Assembly: GCF_011440375.1 (NCBI RefSeq)
Contig: NZ_JAAOIR010000002.1
Coordinates: 62,001-126,000, forward strand
DNA length: 64,000 nt
Origin: Halorubellus sp. JP-L1
GTDB taxonomy: Archaea; Halobacteriota; Halobacteria; Halobacteriales; Natrialbaceae
Direction of reading: 5' to 3'
The notes below the pieces were generated by a model. It was not told the origin of the DNA and searched no databases. It saw only the letters and a program-made list of their open reading frames with translations. The translations under genes were made by a program, and so were the position numbers. Below, one piece after another: positions 42,521-51,106 of this stretch. Position 1 is the first letter of the stretch, and the number at the start of each line of letters is the position of its first letter.

Positions 42521-44575
42521 TCAGAGTTCGGCGTCGGCGAGTTCGATGTCCGCGACGATCTCGTAGGGGTGTGCGTCCTTCCGGACGCCGTCGAGGATCG
42601 TGAACGCGTCCCCCGGCGACAGGAAGTGCGTGCAGATCACGCGCCCGATCGCCGTCGGCGAGAACCCCTCGACGAACTCGTACTCCAGCAGCTTCCCGAG
42701 CGCGTGCTTCGTCGGGATGTCCCCGAGCATGCGGTCGTTCAGCTTCTTCGCGTCCCGGCCGCCGACGGTGACGTTCGCGAGCGTCTCCTCGATCGCGCCG
42801 TCCTCGTCGTACGTCGTCAGGACGTCCTCCATCTCGCCCTTGAGGAGCTTGAACGCGACCTCGTCCTCCGTCATCTCCATCGAGTTGTGGTACGATGTAT
42901 CCGGCTCCACGAGCACGTACACCTTCCCGCGGTCGTGGTAGTCCGGTCGGCCCGCGCGCCCGAGCATCTGCTCGAACTCCTGCACCGACAGCCACTCGAT
43001 CCCCATCGCGAGCGTGTCGAAGATCACCTGGTTCGCGGGGAAGTCCACGCCCGCCGCGAGCGCCGCGGTCGTCACGACCGCCGCGAGGTCCTGGTTCCCG
43101 AACTTCCGCTCGACGGTCTTCCGTCGCCCGTAGTCCAGCCCGGCGTGATAGGGCGCCGACGAGTACTCGAGTTTCCGGCTGATCTCGTGACAGCGCCGCC
43201 GCGAGTTCGTGAAGATGATCGTCTGCCCGCGATAGCCCTTCGAGGACTCGCGGTCGAACTCGCGCTTTACGAGCCGGTTCTCGATCCGCGGCTTCTCCTT
43301 CCCGCTCGCGAACGTCACGTGGCGCTCGATCGGGACCGGTCGCTCCTCGAACTCGACGAGGTTCGCGCGCAGCCCCGTCGCGAGCTCGCGGGGGTTCCCG
43401 ACGGTCGCGGACAGGTACACCCACTGCGCGCCCCCGTACGACGACCGCTCCCGAGCGCGGTTCTCGCAGTAGTACTTCAGCCGCGAGATGAGGCCGTCGA
43501 GGCGATGCCCGCGCTCCTCCTCCTTGAGGGTGTGGACCTCGTCGATGACGACCGTCCCGATGTCCCCGAGGTCCTTCCCCGTCCGTAGTGCGTGGTCGAT
43601 GCCCTCGTACGTGCCGACGATGACGTCCGCGCCCGGATCGAATCGGTTCCCGTCGTCGTTGATCCGGCTCGCGCCGACGCGGATGGAGACGTCCACCATG
43701 TCACCGTAGCGGTCCTCGAAGTCCTCGTGCTTCTGGTTCGCGAGCGCGACCAGCGGCACGAGGAACAGCATCTTCCCCTTCCCGTTCAGCGCCCGGTCCA
43801 GTCCCGTCAGTTCGCCGACGAGCGTCTTCCCGGTCGCGGTCGCACTCACGACGAGCTGGTCCGTCCCCTCGAACAGTCCGCTCTCGACCGCGAGGCTCTG
43901 CACGGGCAGGAGCGTGTCGAACCGCCCCTCGAGGTGGTTCTGGATGCCCGGGTGGAGGTCGAGGGTGTCGACGCCGACGAGGTCGATGTCGTCGGTCGTC
44001 GCGGATATCTCGTCGAACTTCGTCAGGTCCGGGTCGAGCTCGCCCTCCAGGAGGTTCTTGATGCGCCCGAGGTCCCGGACGTCGACCATGAGGTCCTCGA
44101 GGCGGTCCTTCGCGTCGCGCGTGAACTCGCCGTGGAACGCCAGCTCCTGCTCGAGTTCCGCGCGAGCGCAGTCCGGACAGATCTCGTCCCGCCCGGCCTT
44201 GATCGCGGTGTCGCTCGTGATCGGCGAGTACCGGCCGTCGGTCGCGCAGTACCGGCACGTCCGGACGACCTTCGCGGAGAGCTGGTAGCCGTCCAGGAGC
44301 TCGCGGAGCTCGTCGCGCGCTCGCTGACTGGTCTGCTCGCTGATGCGGATGCGGTCGGCGCGACGCGCCAGGTCCACGAACTCGTCGGGCGACCGCGGCT
44401 CCTCGCTGGACCCGTCGACGACCCGGAACTTCCCGGGCCGCGGCCCGGCGTTGGTCTCCTTCGGGTCGAGCTTCCCGCGGAGCGCGCGCTCTCCACCGGA
44501 CTGGACGACGACGTCGTACCGGTCGCCGCGCTCGTGGAGGAACAGCGTGTCGACCCGCTGGACCTGCTTTGACAC
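42521..44575 (-). CDS. Ski2-like DEAD/DEAH-box helicase with N-terminal zinc region
   Basis: 684 residues (MSKQVQRVDTLFLHERGDRY). Residues 1-100 are a separate N-terminal domain. A zinc-binding CRYC...CPDC follows at about 107-140. The helicase core has LPVQSLAVESGLF (Q-like), Walker A SATATGKTL (about 243-251), VPLVALANQ (Ia), DEVH (about 342), LSATVGN (III), IIFTNSRRRCHEIS (IV), TTAALAAGVDFPANQVIFDT (V) and QMLGRAGRPDYHD (VI), the Ski2/Hel308-like order. It is predicted to unwind RNA or DNA in the cytoplasm. It is a sister of Hel308 and not Hel308 itself, judged from the zinc N-terminus and short C-terminus. Confidence 0.93.
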   Translation of the reverse strand: MSKQVQRVDTLFLHERGDRYDVVVQSGGERALRGKLDPKETNAGPRPGKFRVVDGSSEEPRSPDEFVDLARRADRIRISEQTSQRARDELRELLDGYQLSAKVVRTCRYCATDGRYSPITSDTAIKAGRDEICPDCARAELEQELAFHGEFTRDAKDRLEDLMVDVRDLGRIKNLLEGELDPDLTKFDEISATTDDIDLVGVDTLDLHPGIQNHLEGRFDTLLPVQSLAVESGLFEGTDQLVVSATATGKTLVGELTGLDRALNGKGKMLFLVPLVALANQKHEDFEDRYGDMVDVSIRVGASRINDDGNRFDPGADVIVGTYEGIDHALRTGKDLGDIGTVVIDEVHTLKEEERGHRLDGLISRLKYYCENRARERSSYGGAQWVYLSATVGNPRELATGLRANLVEFEERPVPIERHVTFASGKEKPRIENRLVKREFDRESSKGYRGQTIIFTNSRRRCHEISRKLEYSSAPYHAGLDYGRRKTVERKFGNQDLAAVVTTAALAAGVDFPANQVIFDTLAMGIEWLSVQEFEQMLGRAGRPDYHDRGKVYVLVEPDTSYHNSMEMTEDEVAFKLLKGEMEDVLTTYDEDGAIEETLANVTVGGRDAKKLNDRMLGDIPTKHALGKLLEYEFVEGFSPTAIGRVICTHFLSPGDAFTILDGVRKDAHPYEIVADIELADAEL

Positions 44576-44720
44576 GCCCGAGTGTACTGGACCGGGGTAT
44601 TTCAGGCTCTCGGAGTCGCGCTAGCGCCCGCCACGACCGCGCTCCCTCGACCGGTCACTGCAACCGGGTAGCGGAACACAAGACGTTTACCGAACTTGTT
44701 GGAACGATGGCGTACGAACG

Positions 44721-45734
44721 ATGCCGCCCTCCAGAAGAGCGCTCCTCCGCGCCACGGGCGCCCTCGCTGTCGGTACCGCGACCGCCAGCGCCGGCTGCCT
44801 GACGTTCGGTTCGTCCAGGGGGTTCGTCCTCCACACCGACGACGTCGACGGCGGACTCGCCAGTCCGTTCCTCGTCGACGACCCGACGGCGGTCCGCGCG
44901 GAGACGCGCATCGACTACGATACCGAGACGAAGCGCGAGTGGGTCGGGGAGCTGTTCGAGACCGGGAGCGTCACCGCGGTCCAGTGGCCGCTCGTCGAAC
45001 CGGACGCGTGGGGCGACGACGTCCGGCCACGACCAACCTACCTCCATCGCGACGACGCGTACCACGAGGTGACCACGGAGTCGACGCGCGACGTCGAGCG
45101 CGACCGCTGGCTGTTCGCGGTCGAGCGCACCGACGAGGACCCGCCGAGCGACGCCACCGTCGGCCGCGACCCCTTCGATTCGCTGTCCGACCGCGACCGC
45201 GAGGTGCTCCAGGCCGCACTCGACGCCGTCTACGCCGGCAACGACGGGTTCCTCGGCGAACCCGACATCGACGGGCTCCGCCCGGTCGAGTACCACCGGG
45301 ACGTGTCCGTCGAGGAGAGCGACCTCGTCCCCGAGCCGCCGTTCGAGTACGTCGAGTACTCGGAGGACACCTACCGCGTCGTCACCGAGCAGCGGACGGT
45401 GACGGTCCCCGAGCGCACGTTCGCCGTCGAGCGCGTCGCGTCGACGCGCGACGAACTCGAATCGTACGTCCACGACACCGTCCCCGACGCGCGATTCGAG
45501 GACCCGTCCGACGCCGCGCGCGAGGTGCTCGACGCGGCCGTCGACGACGAGGAGCACCAGCGGTACGAGGAGGAGCCGCCGCTCTCCGAGGGGCTCTCGA
45601 CGGTCGTCGACGCACTCGGCATCGGCGACGACCTCCGCCCGTTCGAGGCGTACGAGGAGCGCGTCGACTTCCGGTTCGCCGTCGCGTCCTACGACGGCGA
45701 CTGGTACCTGTTCAACCTCTACGTCGACCCCTGA
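44721..45734 (+). CDS. Tat-exported lipoprotein, uncharacterised
   Basis: 337 residues from ATG 44721. A twin-arginine leader with lipobox, PPSRRALLRATGALAVGTAT then ASAGC, predicts folded export and lipid anchoring. The mature part is acidic and alpha/beta with repeated blocks around REVLQAALDAVYAGND and REVLDAAVDDEEHQRY, suggesting an internal duplication. No catalytic motif is recognised. A TATA-like gtttacc is about 35 bp upstream. It is divergent from the helicase. Confidence 0.85.
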   Translation: MPPSRRALLRATGALAVGTATASAGCLTFGSSRGFVLHTDDVDGGLASPFLVDDPTAVRAETRIDYDTETKREWVGELFETGSVTAVQWPLVEPDAWGDDVRPRPTYLHRDDAYHEVTTESTRDVERDRWLFAVERTDEDPPSDATVGRDPFDSLSDRDREVLQAALDAVYAGNDGFLGEPDIDGLRPVEYHRDVSVEESDLVPEPPFEYVEYSEDTYRVVTEQRTVTVPERTFAVERVASTRDELESYVHDTVPDARFEDPSDAAREVLDAAVDDEEHQRYEEEPPLSEGLSTVVDALGIGDDLRPFEAYEERVDFRFAVASYDGDWYLFNLYVDP

Positions 45735-45825
45735 GTCGAGACTGGCGCGACCTGCGCGAGCGCGGCGAACGACGACCACGACTGCGCACGGTCGTCCGCC
45801 ACCGCGCCCGGACTCCGCGAGCGCG

Positions 45826-46224
45826 CTAGTCGACGAGTTCGATGGTGTCGTCGCCGTTCGGGACCACGCAGACGAACGCCCCCTGCTCGTCGCTCGCGTT
45901 CCGATACCAGTGCTCGGTGCCCGCCGGAATCAGGAGCGAATCCCCAGCCGACACCGCGTACTCTTCGCTCCCGATGCCGACCACGTACTCGCCCTCGAGC
46001 ACGTACTGCTCGTGCTCGACCGCGTTCGTGTGCCTGGGGACCTCGCTGCCGGGCGCGAGCGTGAACCGCCGCATCGCGAAGTTCGGTGCTCCGTCCGAGT
46101 CGTCCACGAGCACGCCCTTCTCCAGGCCGTCGGCCGCGTCCACGGGCTCGTAGGTCACGTCCTCGGCGCGTCGAACTACCGGCGTCGCCGCCGTCGGCTC
46201 CGCCGCTGCTGCGTCTTCGGTCAT
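45826..46224 (-). CDS. Cupin-domain protein
   Basis: 132 residues from the ATG at 46222-46224 (MTEDAAAAEPTAATPVVRRA); the longer ORF runs into repeat DNA. A single small cupin barrel: motif 1 PRHTNAVEHEQYVLEGEY carries His, His and Glu metal ligands, and motif 2 GDSLLIPAGTEHWYRN the final His. Such proteins are metal-dependent isomerases, dioxygenases or binding proteins; the specific reaction is not evident. Confidence 0.9.
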   Translation of the reverse strand: MTEDAAAAEPTAATPVVRRAEDVTYEPVDAADGLEKGVLVDDSDGAPNFAMRRFTLAPGSEVPRHTNAVEHEQYVLEGEYVVGIGSEEYAVSAGDSLLIPAGTEHWYRNASDEQGAFVCVVPNGDDTIELVD

Positions 46225-46281
46225 GCGAGACGGTACGCCGCGACCGCACTTCAAACCGCCCGGCGCGTGCACGCGCGACGA

Positions 46282-46422
46282 CCGAACGCTCGGGACGGCG
46301 TCCGAACGCTCGGGACGGCGTCCGAACGCCCGAGACGGCGTCCCGCCGTCGGACGCACCGTCGACCACCGATTCGAGACGATTCCACCGCTTCGACCACC
46401 GATTTAAGGCGATTCCACCGCT
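46282..46422. repeat. Two tandem arrays: 20-bp x3 and 31-bp x2, the latter carrying the promoter
   Basis: ccgaacgctcgggacggcgt repeats at 46282, 46302 and 46322 (third copy with two changes). Then tcgaccaccgattcgagacg plus attccaccgct at 46361 is repeated at 46392 as tcgaccaccgatttaaggcg plus attccaccgct. Only the second copy has tttaag, positioned about 28 bp before the ATG at 46433, the place of a leaderless TATA box. The arrays fill the space between the divergent cupin and site-2 protease genes. Confidence 0.92.
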
Positions 46423-46432
46423 ACGTCCTCGT

Positions 46433-47614
46433 ATGCGCAGTTACCGCATCGGGTCGCTGTTCGGTATCCCGATACAGTTGGACGTGACCTTCCTCCTCGT
46501 CCTCCCGCTGTTCGCGTACCTCATCGCGGGCCAGGTCGGGGAGACCGTGGGACTCGTCAACCAGCTCCCGCGGGTCGCCATCGACCCAGGCGCGCTCGAG
46601 ACCCAGAACGTCCGCTGGATCGTCGGAACGGCGGCAGCCGTCGGCCTGTTCGCGAGCGTCGTCCTCCACGAACTCGGGCACTCGCTGACCGCGATGCGGT
46701 TCGGGTACACGATCGACTCGATCACGCTCTGGATCTTCGGCGGTATCGCAGCGCTCTCGGAGATGCCCGAGGACTGGAAGCAAGAGCTCGCGGTCGCCAT
46801 CGCCGGCCCCATCGTCTCGCTCGGGCTCGGCGCGCTCGCGTACGTCGCCGTCGCGTTCGTCGTCCCGCAGTCGCTCGCTGCGGTCGCGTTCGTCGTCGCG
46901 TACCTCGCCGTCATGAACGTCGCCCTCGCGGTGTTCAACATGCTGCCGGGGTTCCCGATGGACGGCGGGCGCGTCCTCCGCGCACTTCTCGCCCGCACCC
47001 GGCCGTACGCGAAGGCCACCCAGATCGCCGCGACCGTCGGCAAGGGGTTCGCGGTCCTGCTCGGCCTGTTCGGCCTCCTCACGACGCAGTGGCTCATGAT
47101 CGGGATCGCGTTCTTCATCTACGTCGGCGCGAGCGGCGAGAGCCAGCAGGTCGTCATGAAGGAGGTGTTCGACGGCGTCACCGTCGCGGACGTCATGACG
47201 CCCCGCGACCGCCTGCACACCGTCACGCCCGAGACGAGCGTCGCCGACCTCGTCGAACGCATGTTCCGGGAGCGACACACGGGCTACCCGGTCCTCGACG
47301 ACGGCCACCTCGCCGGGATCGTCACGCTCGCCGACGCGAAGGACGTCCAGCCCGTCGAACGCGACGCGTACACCGTCGCGGACGTCATGTCGACCGACCT
47401 GAAAACGATCGAATCCAGGGCCGCCGCGATGGACGCCCTCCAGCAGATCCAGGGCGACGACGTCGGCCGGCTCCTCGTCGTCGACGGCGACGACCTCGTC
47501 GGACTCGTCTCGCGGACCGACCTCGTCACCGCGTTCAACGTCATCCAGGAGAGCGGGCGGCTCGCGAGCGGCAGTACCGAACCGGCGAACGACCCCGAGC
47601 GAGGCCTCGTCTAA
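46433..47614 (+). CDS. Site-2 protease (M50) with C-terminal CBS pair
   Basis: 393 residues from ATG 46433 (MRSYRIGSLFGIPIQLDVTF). Six membrane segments surround the zinc motif HELGH (His79, Glu80, His83) and the third ligand in NMLPGFPMDGGR (Asp177). The first CBS motif (VADVMTPRDRLHTVTPETSV) and the second (VADVMSTDLKTIESRAAAMD) follow from about residue 249 and probably bind adenine nucleotides to regulate activity. S2P homologues cleave transmembrane regulators within the membrane. The last codons and TAA are unit 1 of a 16-bp repeat. Confidence 0.94.
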   Translation: MRSYRIGSLFGIPIQLDVTFLLVLPLFAYLIAGQVGETVGLVNQLPRVAIDPGALETQNVRWIVGTAAAVGLFASVVLHELGHSLTAMRFGYTIDSITLWIFGGIAALSEMPEDWKQELAVAIAGPIVSLGLGALAYVAVAFVVPQSLAAVAFVVAYLAVMNVALAVFNMLPGFPMDGGRVLRALLARTRPYAKATQIAATVGKGFAVLLGLFGLLTTQWLMIGIAFFIYVGASGESQQVVMKEVFDGVTVADVMTPRDRLHTVTPETSVADLVERMFRERHTGYPVLDDGHLAGIVTLADAKDVQPVERDAYTVADVMSTDLKTIESRAAAMDALQQIQGDDVGRLLVVDGDDLVGLVSRTDLVTAFNVIQESGRLASGSTEPANDPERGLV

Positions 47615-47646
47615 GCGAGGCCTCGTCCGAGCGCGGCGTCGTCCGA
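47599..47646. repeat. 16-bp tandem repeat, 3 copies, over a stop codon
   Basis: gcgaggcctcgtctaa (47599), gcgaggcctcgtccga (47615) and gcgcggcgtcgtccga (47631), plus a partial fourth. The first copy ends exactly with the TAA stop of the site-2 protease gene; downstream copies have lost the stop by substitution. Confidence 0.9.
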
Positions 47647-47741
47647 GCGCGTCGATTGTCGAGGCGCTCCGGCCGTCACCGGCCGCCGGGCGACGCGTCC
47701 GTTCGACCGTCGAACGCGCGCCGATTGCCGGGGTCGCGTCG

Positions 47742-48374
47742 TCAGCGCTCGCACTCCGGCGGCGGCACCTCGAGGTCGGCGTCTCCGTCACCGAACCGGT
47801 CGACGGAGAAGTGCGCGACTGCGGCGAGTGCCGCCGCGAGAACCGTTATCGCGAGCGTCGCCACGCCGGTGTCGGGTAGCAGGCCGACGGCGACGAGACC
47901 CGCGGTCGCGACCGCGCCGGCCACGCCCCCGATGGCGTACGCCGCCCACGGCGCCGCGTCGTCCTCGCGCGAGATCGCGTGGTACGCGTCCACGACGGCG
48001 TCGTCGCGGAGCGACACTTCGCCGCCGCGGTCGTCGTACGCGACGATCCCTGCGTCGTCGAGCTTCGGCAGATGGAACTGGTGCAGGGAGTTCCGGACGC
48101 TCTTTCGCTCCCGGTAGTCCAGTTCCGTCGGCGCGACGCCGTGCTCCCAGCCCGCGACGTGCTCGGAGAGCGTCGACAGCGACACGGGCTCTCCGGGCTG
48201 CTGGGCGAGGTGGTGCAGGACGAAGCGCCGTCGCTGGTTCGCGAGCAGCTCGAACAGTTCGTCGTCGCTCGGTCCCTCGGGTGTCTCGTCTTCGGTTCCG
48301 TCCACGTCCGTCTGCCGTGCGTCAGACGCCGTGGTGGAGTCGACTCCCCCCGTCTTCGGTTGTGCTTTACTCAT
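47742..48374 (-). CDS. Membrane-anchored winged-helix regulator (DUF7344-like), copy 1
   Basis: 210 residues from the ATG at 48372-48374 (MSKAQPKTGGVDSTTASDAR). A winged helix at about 38-120 (DELFELLANQRRRFVLHHLA, LSTLSEHVAGWEHG, SVRNSLHQFHLPKLDDAGIV) is followed by two hydrophobic segments (AAYAIGGVAGAVATAGLVAV; VATLAITVLAAALAAVAHF). The ANQRRRFVLHHL helix is typical of the haloarchaeal DUF7344 family. It is the divergent paralogue of the gene at 48843 and flanks the exported-protein cassette; control of that cassette is inferred. Confidence 0.88.
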   Translation of the reverse strand: MSKAQPKTGGVDSTTASDARQTDVDGTEDETPEGPSDDELFELLANQRRRFVLHHLAQQPGEPVSLSTLSEHVAGWEHGVAPTELDYRERKSVRNSLHQFHLPKLDDAGIVAYDDRGGEVSLRDDAVVDAYHAISREDDAAPWAAYAIGGVAGAVATAGLVAVGLLPDTGVATLAITVLAAALAAVAHFSVDRFGDGDADLEVPPPECER

Positions 48375-48434
48375 CGTGTCCCCCCGGACGAGTATAGAAA
48401 CCACGACCCACGCCCTTAGTTGTGCTACTTTATC

Positions 48435-48447
48435 ATGCAAGTTGCAT
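48435..48447. promoter_or_regulatory. 13-bp palindrome upstream of the HTH gene
   Basis: atgcaa-g-ttgcat is a perfect inverted repeat in the comparatively A+T-rich start of the 468-bp space between the divergent HTH genes, 61-73 bp upstream of the minus-strand start. A TATA-like tata occurs near 48393. The remainder (48450-48842) shows no gene; a run of cgaccacgaccacgaccacg lies near 48800. Confidence 0.45.
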
Positions 48448-48842
48448 ATGTCATGACTCGCATACTACTCAGATACAGTCGCTTGACGACGCGTAAACGA
48501 CGATTTTGGTCCGATTCCCGACTTCGAAACCGGTCCTCGTTCCGGTGAACGACCGGAACCGCCACGCACTCGCGGCGCACGGCGCTTCCCGCAACGTGCA
48601 CTCTCGTCGGATTGGAAGGAGGTGCCTGTGGTTTCGAGAGCCGTCATTGCGGTCGCGACCGTCGACGCGCCCGCATCCGATTGCAGTGCATAACAACGTG
48701 GAACGAACCCGTAGTCGATCGTGAACCCCCACCTATCGAGGGTGTCGACGACACCGACCGATCGGCGCCGGGGAACGCGGTCGGCCGACCGCGACGACCA
48801 CGACCACGACCACGACCACGACGAACGCATCCACCTCGACGC

Positions 48843-49436
48843 ATGAGCACGACACAGGACAGCACCACCACGACGCAGACGCCGCTCGGCGCGAGCGACG
48901 CCGACGCGCCGACACGCGACGAACTGTTCCACGTCCTCCGGAACCGCCGCCGTCGGTACGCGATCCACCACCTCAAGCGCGCGAACGAGCCAGTCGACGT
49001 CGGCGACCTCGCGACGCAGGTCGCGGCCTGGGAGAACGACGTCCCGACGGAGGCCGTCACGTCCAAGCAACGCCGCCGCGTGTACAACGCACTCCAGCAG
49101 ACGCACGTCCCCGAGCTGGACGACACCGGCCTCGTCGAGACCGAGCGCCGCGAGGTCGAACTCACCGAGCGCGCCGCGGACCTCGACGTCTACCTCGAGC
49201 TCGTCGACGGCCGGGACATCCCCTGGAGCGAGTACTACCTCGGCGTGGGCGCGCTCGGCGCGGCCGTCACGGCCGTCACCGCGCTGAACGTCGGGCCGTT
49301 CGCGGCGATTCCGGACGTCGGCGCGGCCGCGTTCCTCGCGGTCGCTATGCTCGTGTCCGCGTGCGCGAACTACTACTATCAGGGCGCGAACCGCCTCGGC
49401 GAGCGGGAGAAACCGCCGGAACTGCGGGGTGAGTGA
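48843..49436 (+). CDS. Membrane-anchored winged-helix regulator (DUF7344-like), copy 2
   Basis: 197 residues from ATG 48843 (MSTTQDSTTTTQTPLGASDA). The winged helix covers about 25-115 (RDELFHVLRNRRRRYAIHHL, DVGDLATQVAAWENDVPTEA, RRRVYNALQQTHVPELDDTG). Two hydrophobic segments follow (GVGALGAAVTAVTALNVGPF; AAAFLAVAMLVSACANYYY). The gene is 3 bp from the next exported-protein gene, so it is co-transcribed with the cassette. Paralogue of the divergent 47742 gene. Confidence 0.88.
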   Translation: MSTTQDSTTTTQTPLGASDADAPTRDELFHVLRNRRRRYAIHHLKRANEPVDVGDLATQVAAWENDVPTEAVTSKQRRRVYNALQQTHVPELDDTGLVETERREVELTERAADLDVYLELVDGRDIPWSEYYLGVGALGAAVTAVTALNVGPFAAIPDVGAAAFLAVAMLVSACANYYYQGANRLGEREKPPELRGE

Positions 49437-49439
49437 TCG

Positions 49440-50039
49440 ATGCACCGCCGAATTCTCGTGACGGCGCTACTCGCCGTCTCGGTGTCGGCGCTTCTCGTCC
49501 CGACCGGCGGATTCAGTTCGACGTCGATGGACCGCGGGGTCGCGATCTCGGTCGCCGACCACGAGGACGCCGTCGTCGCCATCTGGGACCCCGGCGGTCC
49601 CTCGGCGGAACCGCCGCGGAACCCCGGCGAGAAACCCGTCCGGTCCGCGGACGACGACGTGACCGTCCTCGTCGTACAGAACCGCTTCCCCGACCACACG
49701 CTCGACGTTCGCCTGACCGACCGCGCGGGTAGCGCCGTCGACGTCAGCGGGGGCGTCGCCGACGTTCGACCGGGAGCGGTCGTTGACGTCACCACTGCCG
49801 TCGACTGCAACGGCGTCCGGGGCCGCGTCACCGTCCCGCTCGAACTGACCGTGGTCTCAGCGGACGGCGCGGTCGCCGGCACCGTCGACTACACTGCGAG
49901 CGTCGTCTGCGCCGGCCAGCCGAGCGACGCCAGCGCCTCGGGGAACGCGACTGCTTCGGGGAACGCGACTGCTTCGGGGAACGCGACGGCCTCGGGGAAC
50001 GCAACGGCGACGAACGCCACCCGATCGAGCGTACCGTAG
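49440..50039 (+). CDS. Exported protein with SGNATA repeats
   Basis: 199 residues from ATG 49440. Sec-type signal MHRRILVTALLAVSVSALLV. The sequence after it, FSSTSMDRGVAISVADHEDA, parallels the start of the two DUF1102-like proteins downstream (NVERGMSVDVTDD). An Ig-like beta region follows (VTVLVVQNRFPDHTLDVRLT; GRVTVPLELTVVSADGAV). It ends in four SGNATA repeats, each with an N-glycosylation sequon, encoded by an 18-bp tandem repeat. Probably a cell-surface component of the same structure as its neighbours. Confidence 0.82.
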   Translation: MHRRILVTALLAVSVSALLVPTGGFSSTSMDRGVAISVADHEDAVVAIWDPGGPSAEPPRNPGEKPVRSADDDVTVLVVQNRFPDHTLDVRLTDRAGSAVDVSGGVADVRPGAVVDVTTAVDCNGVRGRVTVPLELTVVSADGAVAGTVDYTASVVCAGQPSDASASGNATASGNATASGNATASGNATATNATRSSVP

Positions 50040-50551
50040 CGTCCAGCGTACGAGGGTCACGCCCGCTTGCCACACTCGTTCTCGCCGTCGGTCCCGGGAC
50101 GTCTGGATCCCGCATCGACCGGGCTTCGTCAGTCGCAGCACCGACTCTCGTCGCACCGTCCGCGGTCGCCGAACCGTCCGCGGTCGCTGCACCGGCAGCG
50201 TTCGCTGCACCGTTCGCGGTCGCTGCACCCACCGCGACCCGTCGCTCCGGACGCGCGGACAGCGACCGATCGGCAACCGCGCTGTCGACGCGCAGTTCAC
50301 ACCTCGACCAATCCCGCGACGCCTCTACCGGTCTACGAGAATCAGCCGGAAGATACTGCCTACGCCATCGAATGACGCCATTCCGCGACCAAATGCGCCC
50401 CCTGCACGTCCACTGGCTCCCCCAGCGGACCCCTCAGTCGGTTCATGTAAACGTGGGTACGGGTCCCGGGGTATAGCAAGCGCGTCACCGACTCGACGCT
50501 CGGGGGACCCGGGGGGACGTCGGCGACGCGCGACGACCAGGTGACACAACC
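50040..50551. other. Non-coding spacer with degenerate short repeats
   Basis: About 510 bp inside the cassette without a credible gene. From about 50150 to 50232, copies of ccgttcgcggtcgctgcacc and variants repeat with 12-24 bp spacing. They follow the SGNATA gene end. The last 150 bp, before 50552, are non-repetitive and should hold the promoter of the DUF1102-like genes. Confidence 0.6.
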
Positions 50552-51079
50552 ATGGAACGACGCAAGTTCATGATCGGTGTCGGATCGCTCGCCGCAGGCT
50601 CTGCGGCTGCAATGGGAACCGGTGCGTTCAACTTCGCGAACGTCGAGCGCGGAATGAGCGTCGACGTCACGGACGACGGCAGCGCGTTCCTCTCGCTTCA
50701 AGACACGAGCCCCTACGCGGATGGCTCCGGGAACCAGCTGGGGCTCACGTTCGACGACGACGCGGGCGTGGGCGGCACGGGTGTCAACGAGAACTCGGAC
50801 TACTCGTTCACCGGCGTCTTCGGGATTCGGAACCGTGGTTCGCAGTCCGTCGGCGTCTGGATCAACGACAACGACTCGAGCGACGCCGTCGAGTTCTACG
50901 GTGCTGGCAGCAGCAACAATACGGACTTCAGCACGTCCATCGAAGGATCCGGGAACGCGTACGCGATCGATCCCGGCGAGACCGTCTACGTCAACGTCGT
51001 CATCCTCCTGCGGAACAACGACTACTCGGACCTGCCGGACACGATCAACGTCGTGGCCGACGCCTCCGCAGGGAACTGA
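50552..51079 (+). CDS. DUF1102/TasA-like exported protein, copy 1
   Basis: 175 residues from ATG 50552. Leader MERRKFMIGVGSLAAGSAAA has a twin-Arg start. The mature N-terminus GAFNFANVERGMSVDVTDDG and the following strand AFLSLQD are characteristic of DUF1102 proteins, which have the TasA/camelysin jelly-roll type. Beta-rich throughout (FTGVFGIRNRGSQSVGVWIN, GETVYVNVVILLRNNDYSDL). A SipW-type signal peptidase is two genes downstream, the same pairing as bacterial TasA and SipW. A role as fibre or pilus subunit is inferred. Confidence 0.85.
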   Translation: MERRKFMIGVGSLAAGSAAAMGTGAFNFANVERGMSVDVTDDGSAFLSLQDTSPYADGSGNQLGLTFDDDAGVGGTGVNENSDYSFTGVFGIRNRGSQSVGVWINDNDSSDAVEFYGAGSSNNTDFSTSIEGSGNAYAIDPGETVYVNVVILLRNNDYSDLPDTINVVADASAGN

Positions 51080-51106
51080 TCGCGGGACCATCCACCACTT
51101 CCAACA

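Noticed and set aside
42521-44575. Hel308 (Hjm) helicase
   Set aside because: Has an N-terminal zinc region and lacks the long C-terminal ratchet/HLH part of Hel308; better described as a Ski2-like relative.
50067-50375. 102-codon plus-strand ORF in the spacer of the fibre cassette
   Set aside because: His/Arg/Ser/Pro-rich product derived from short DNA repeats, no hydrophobic core, no conserved start context.
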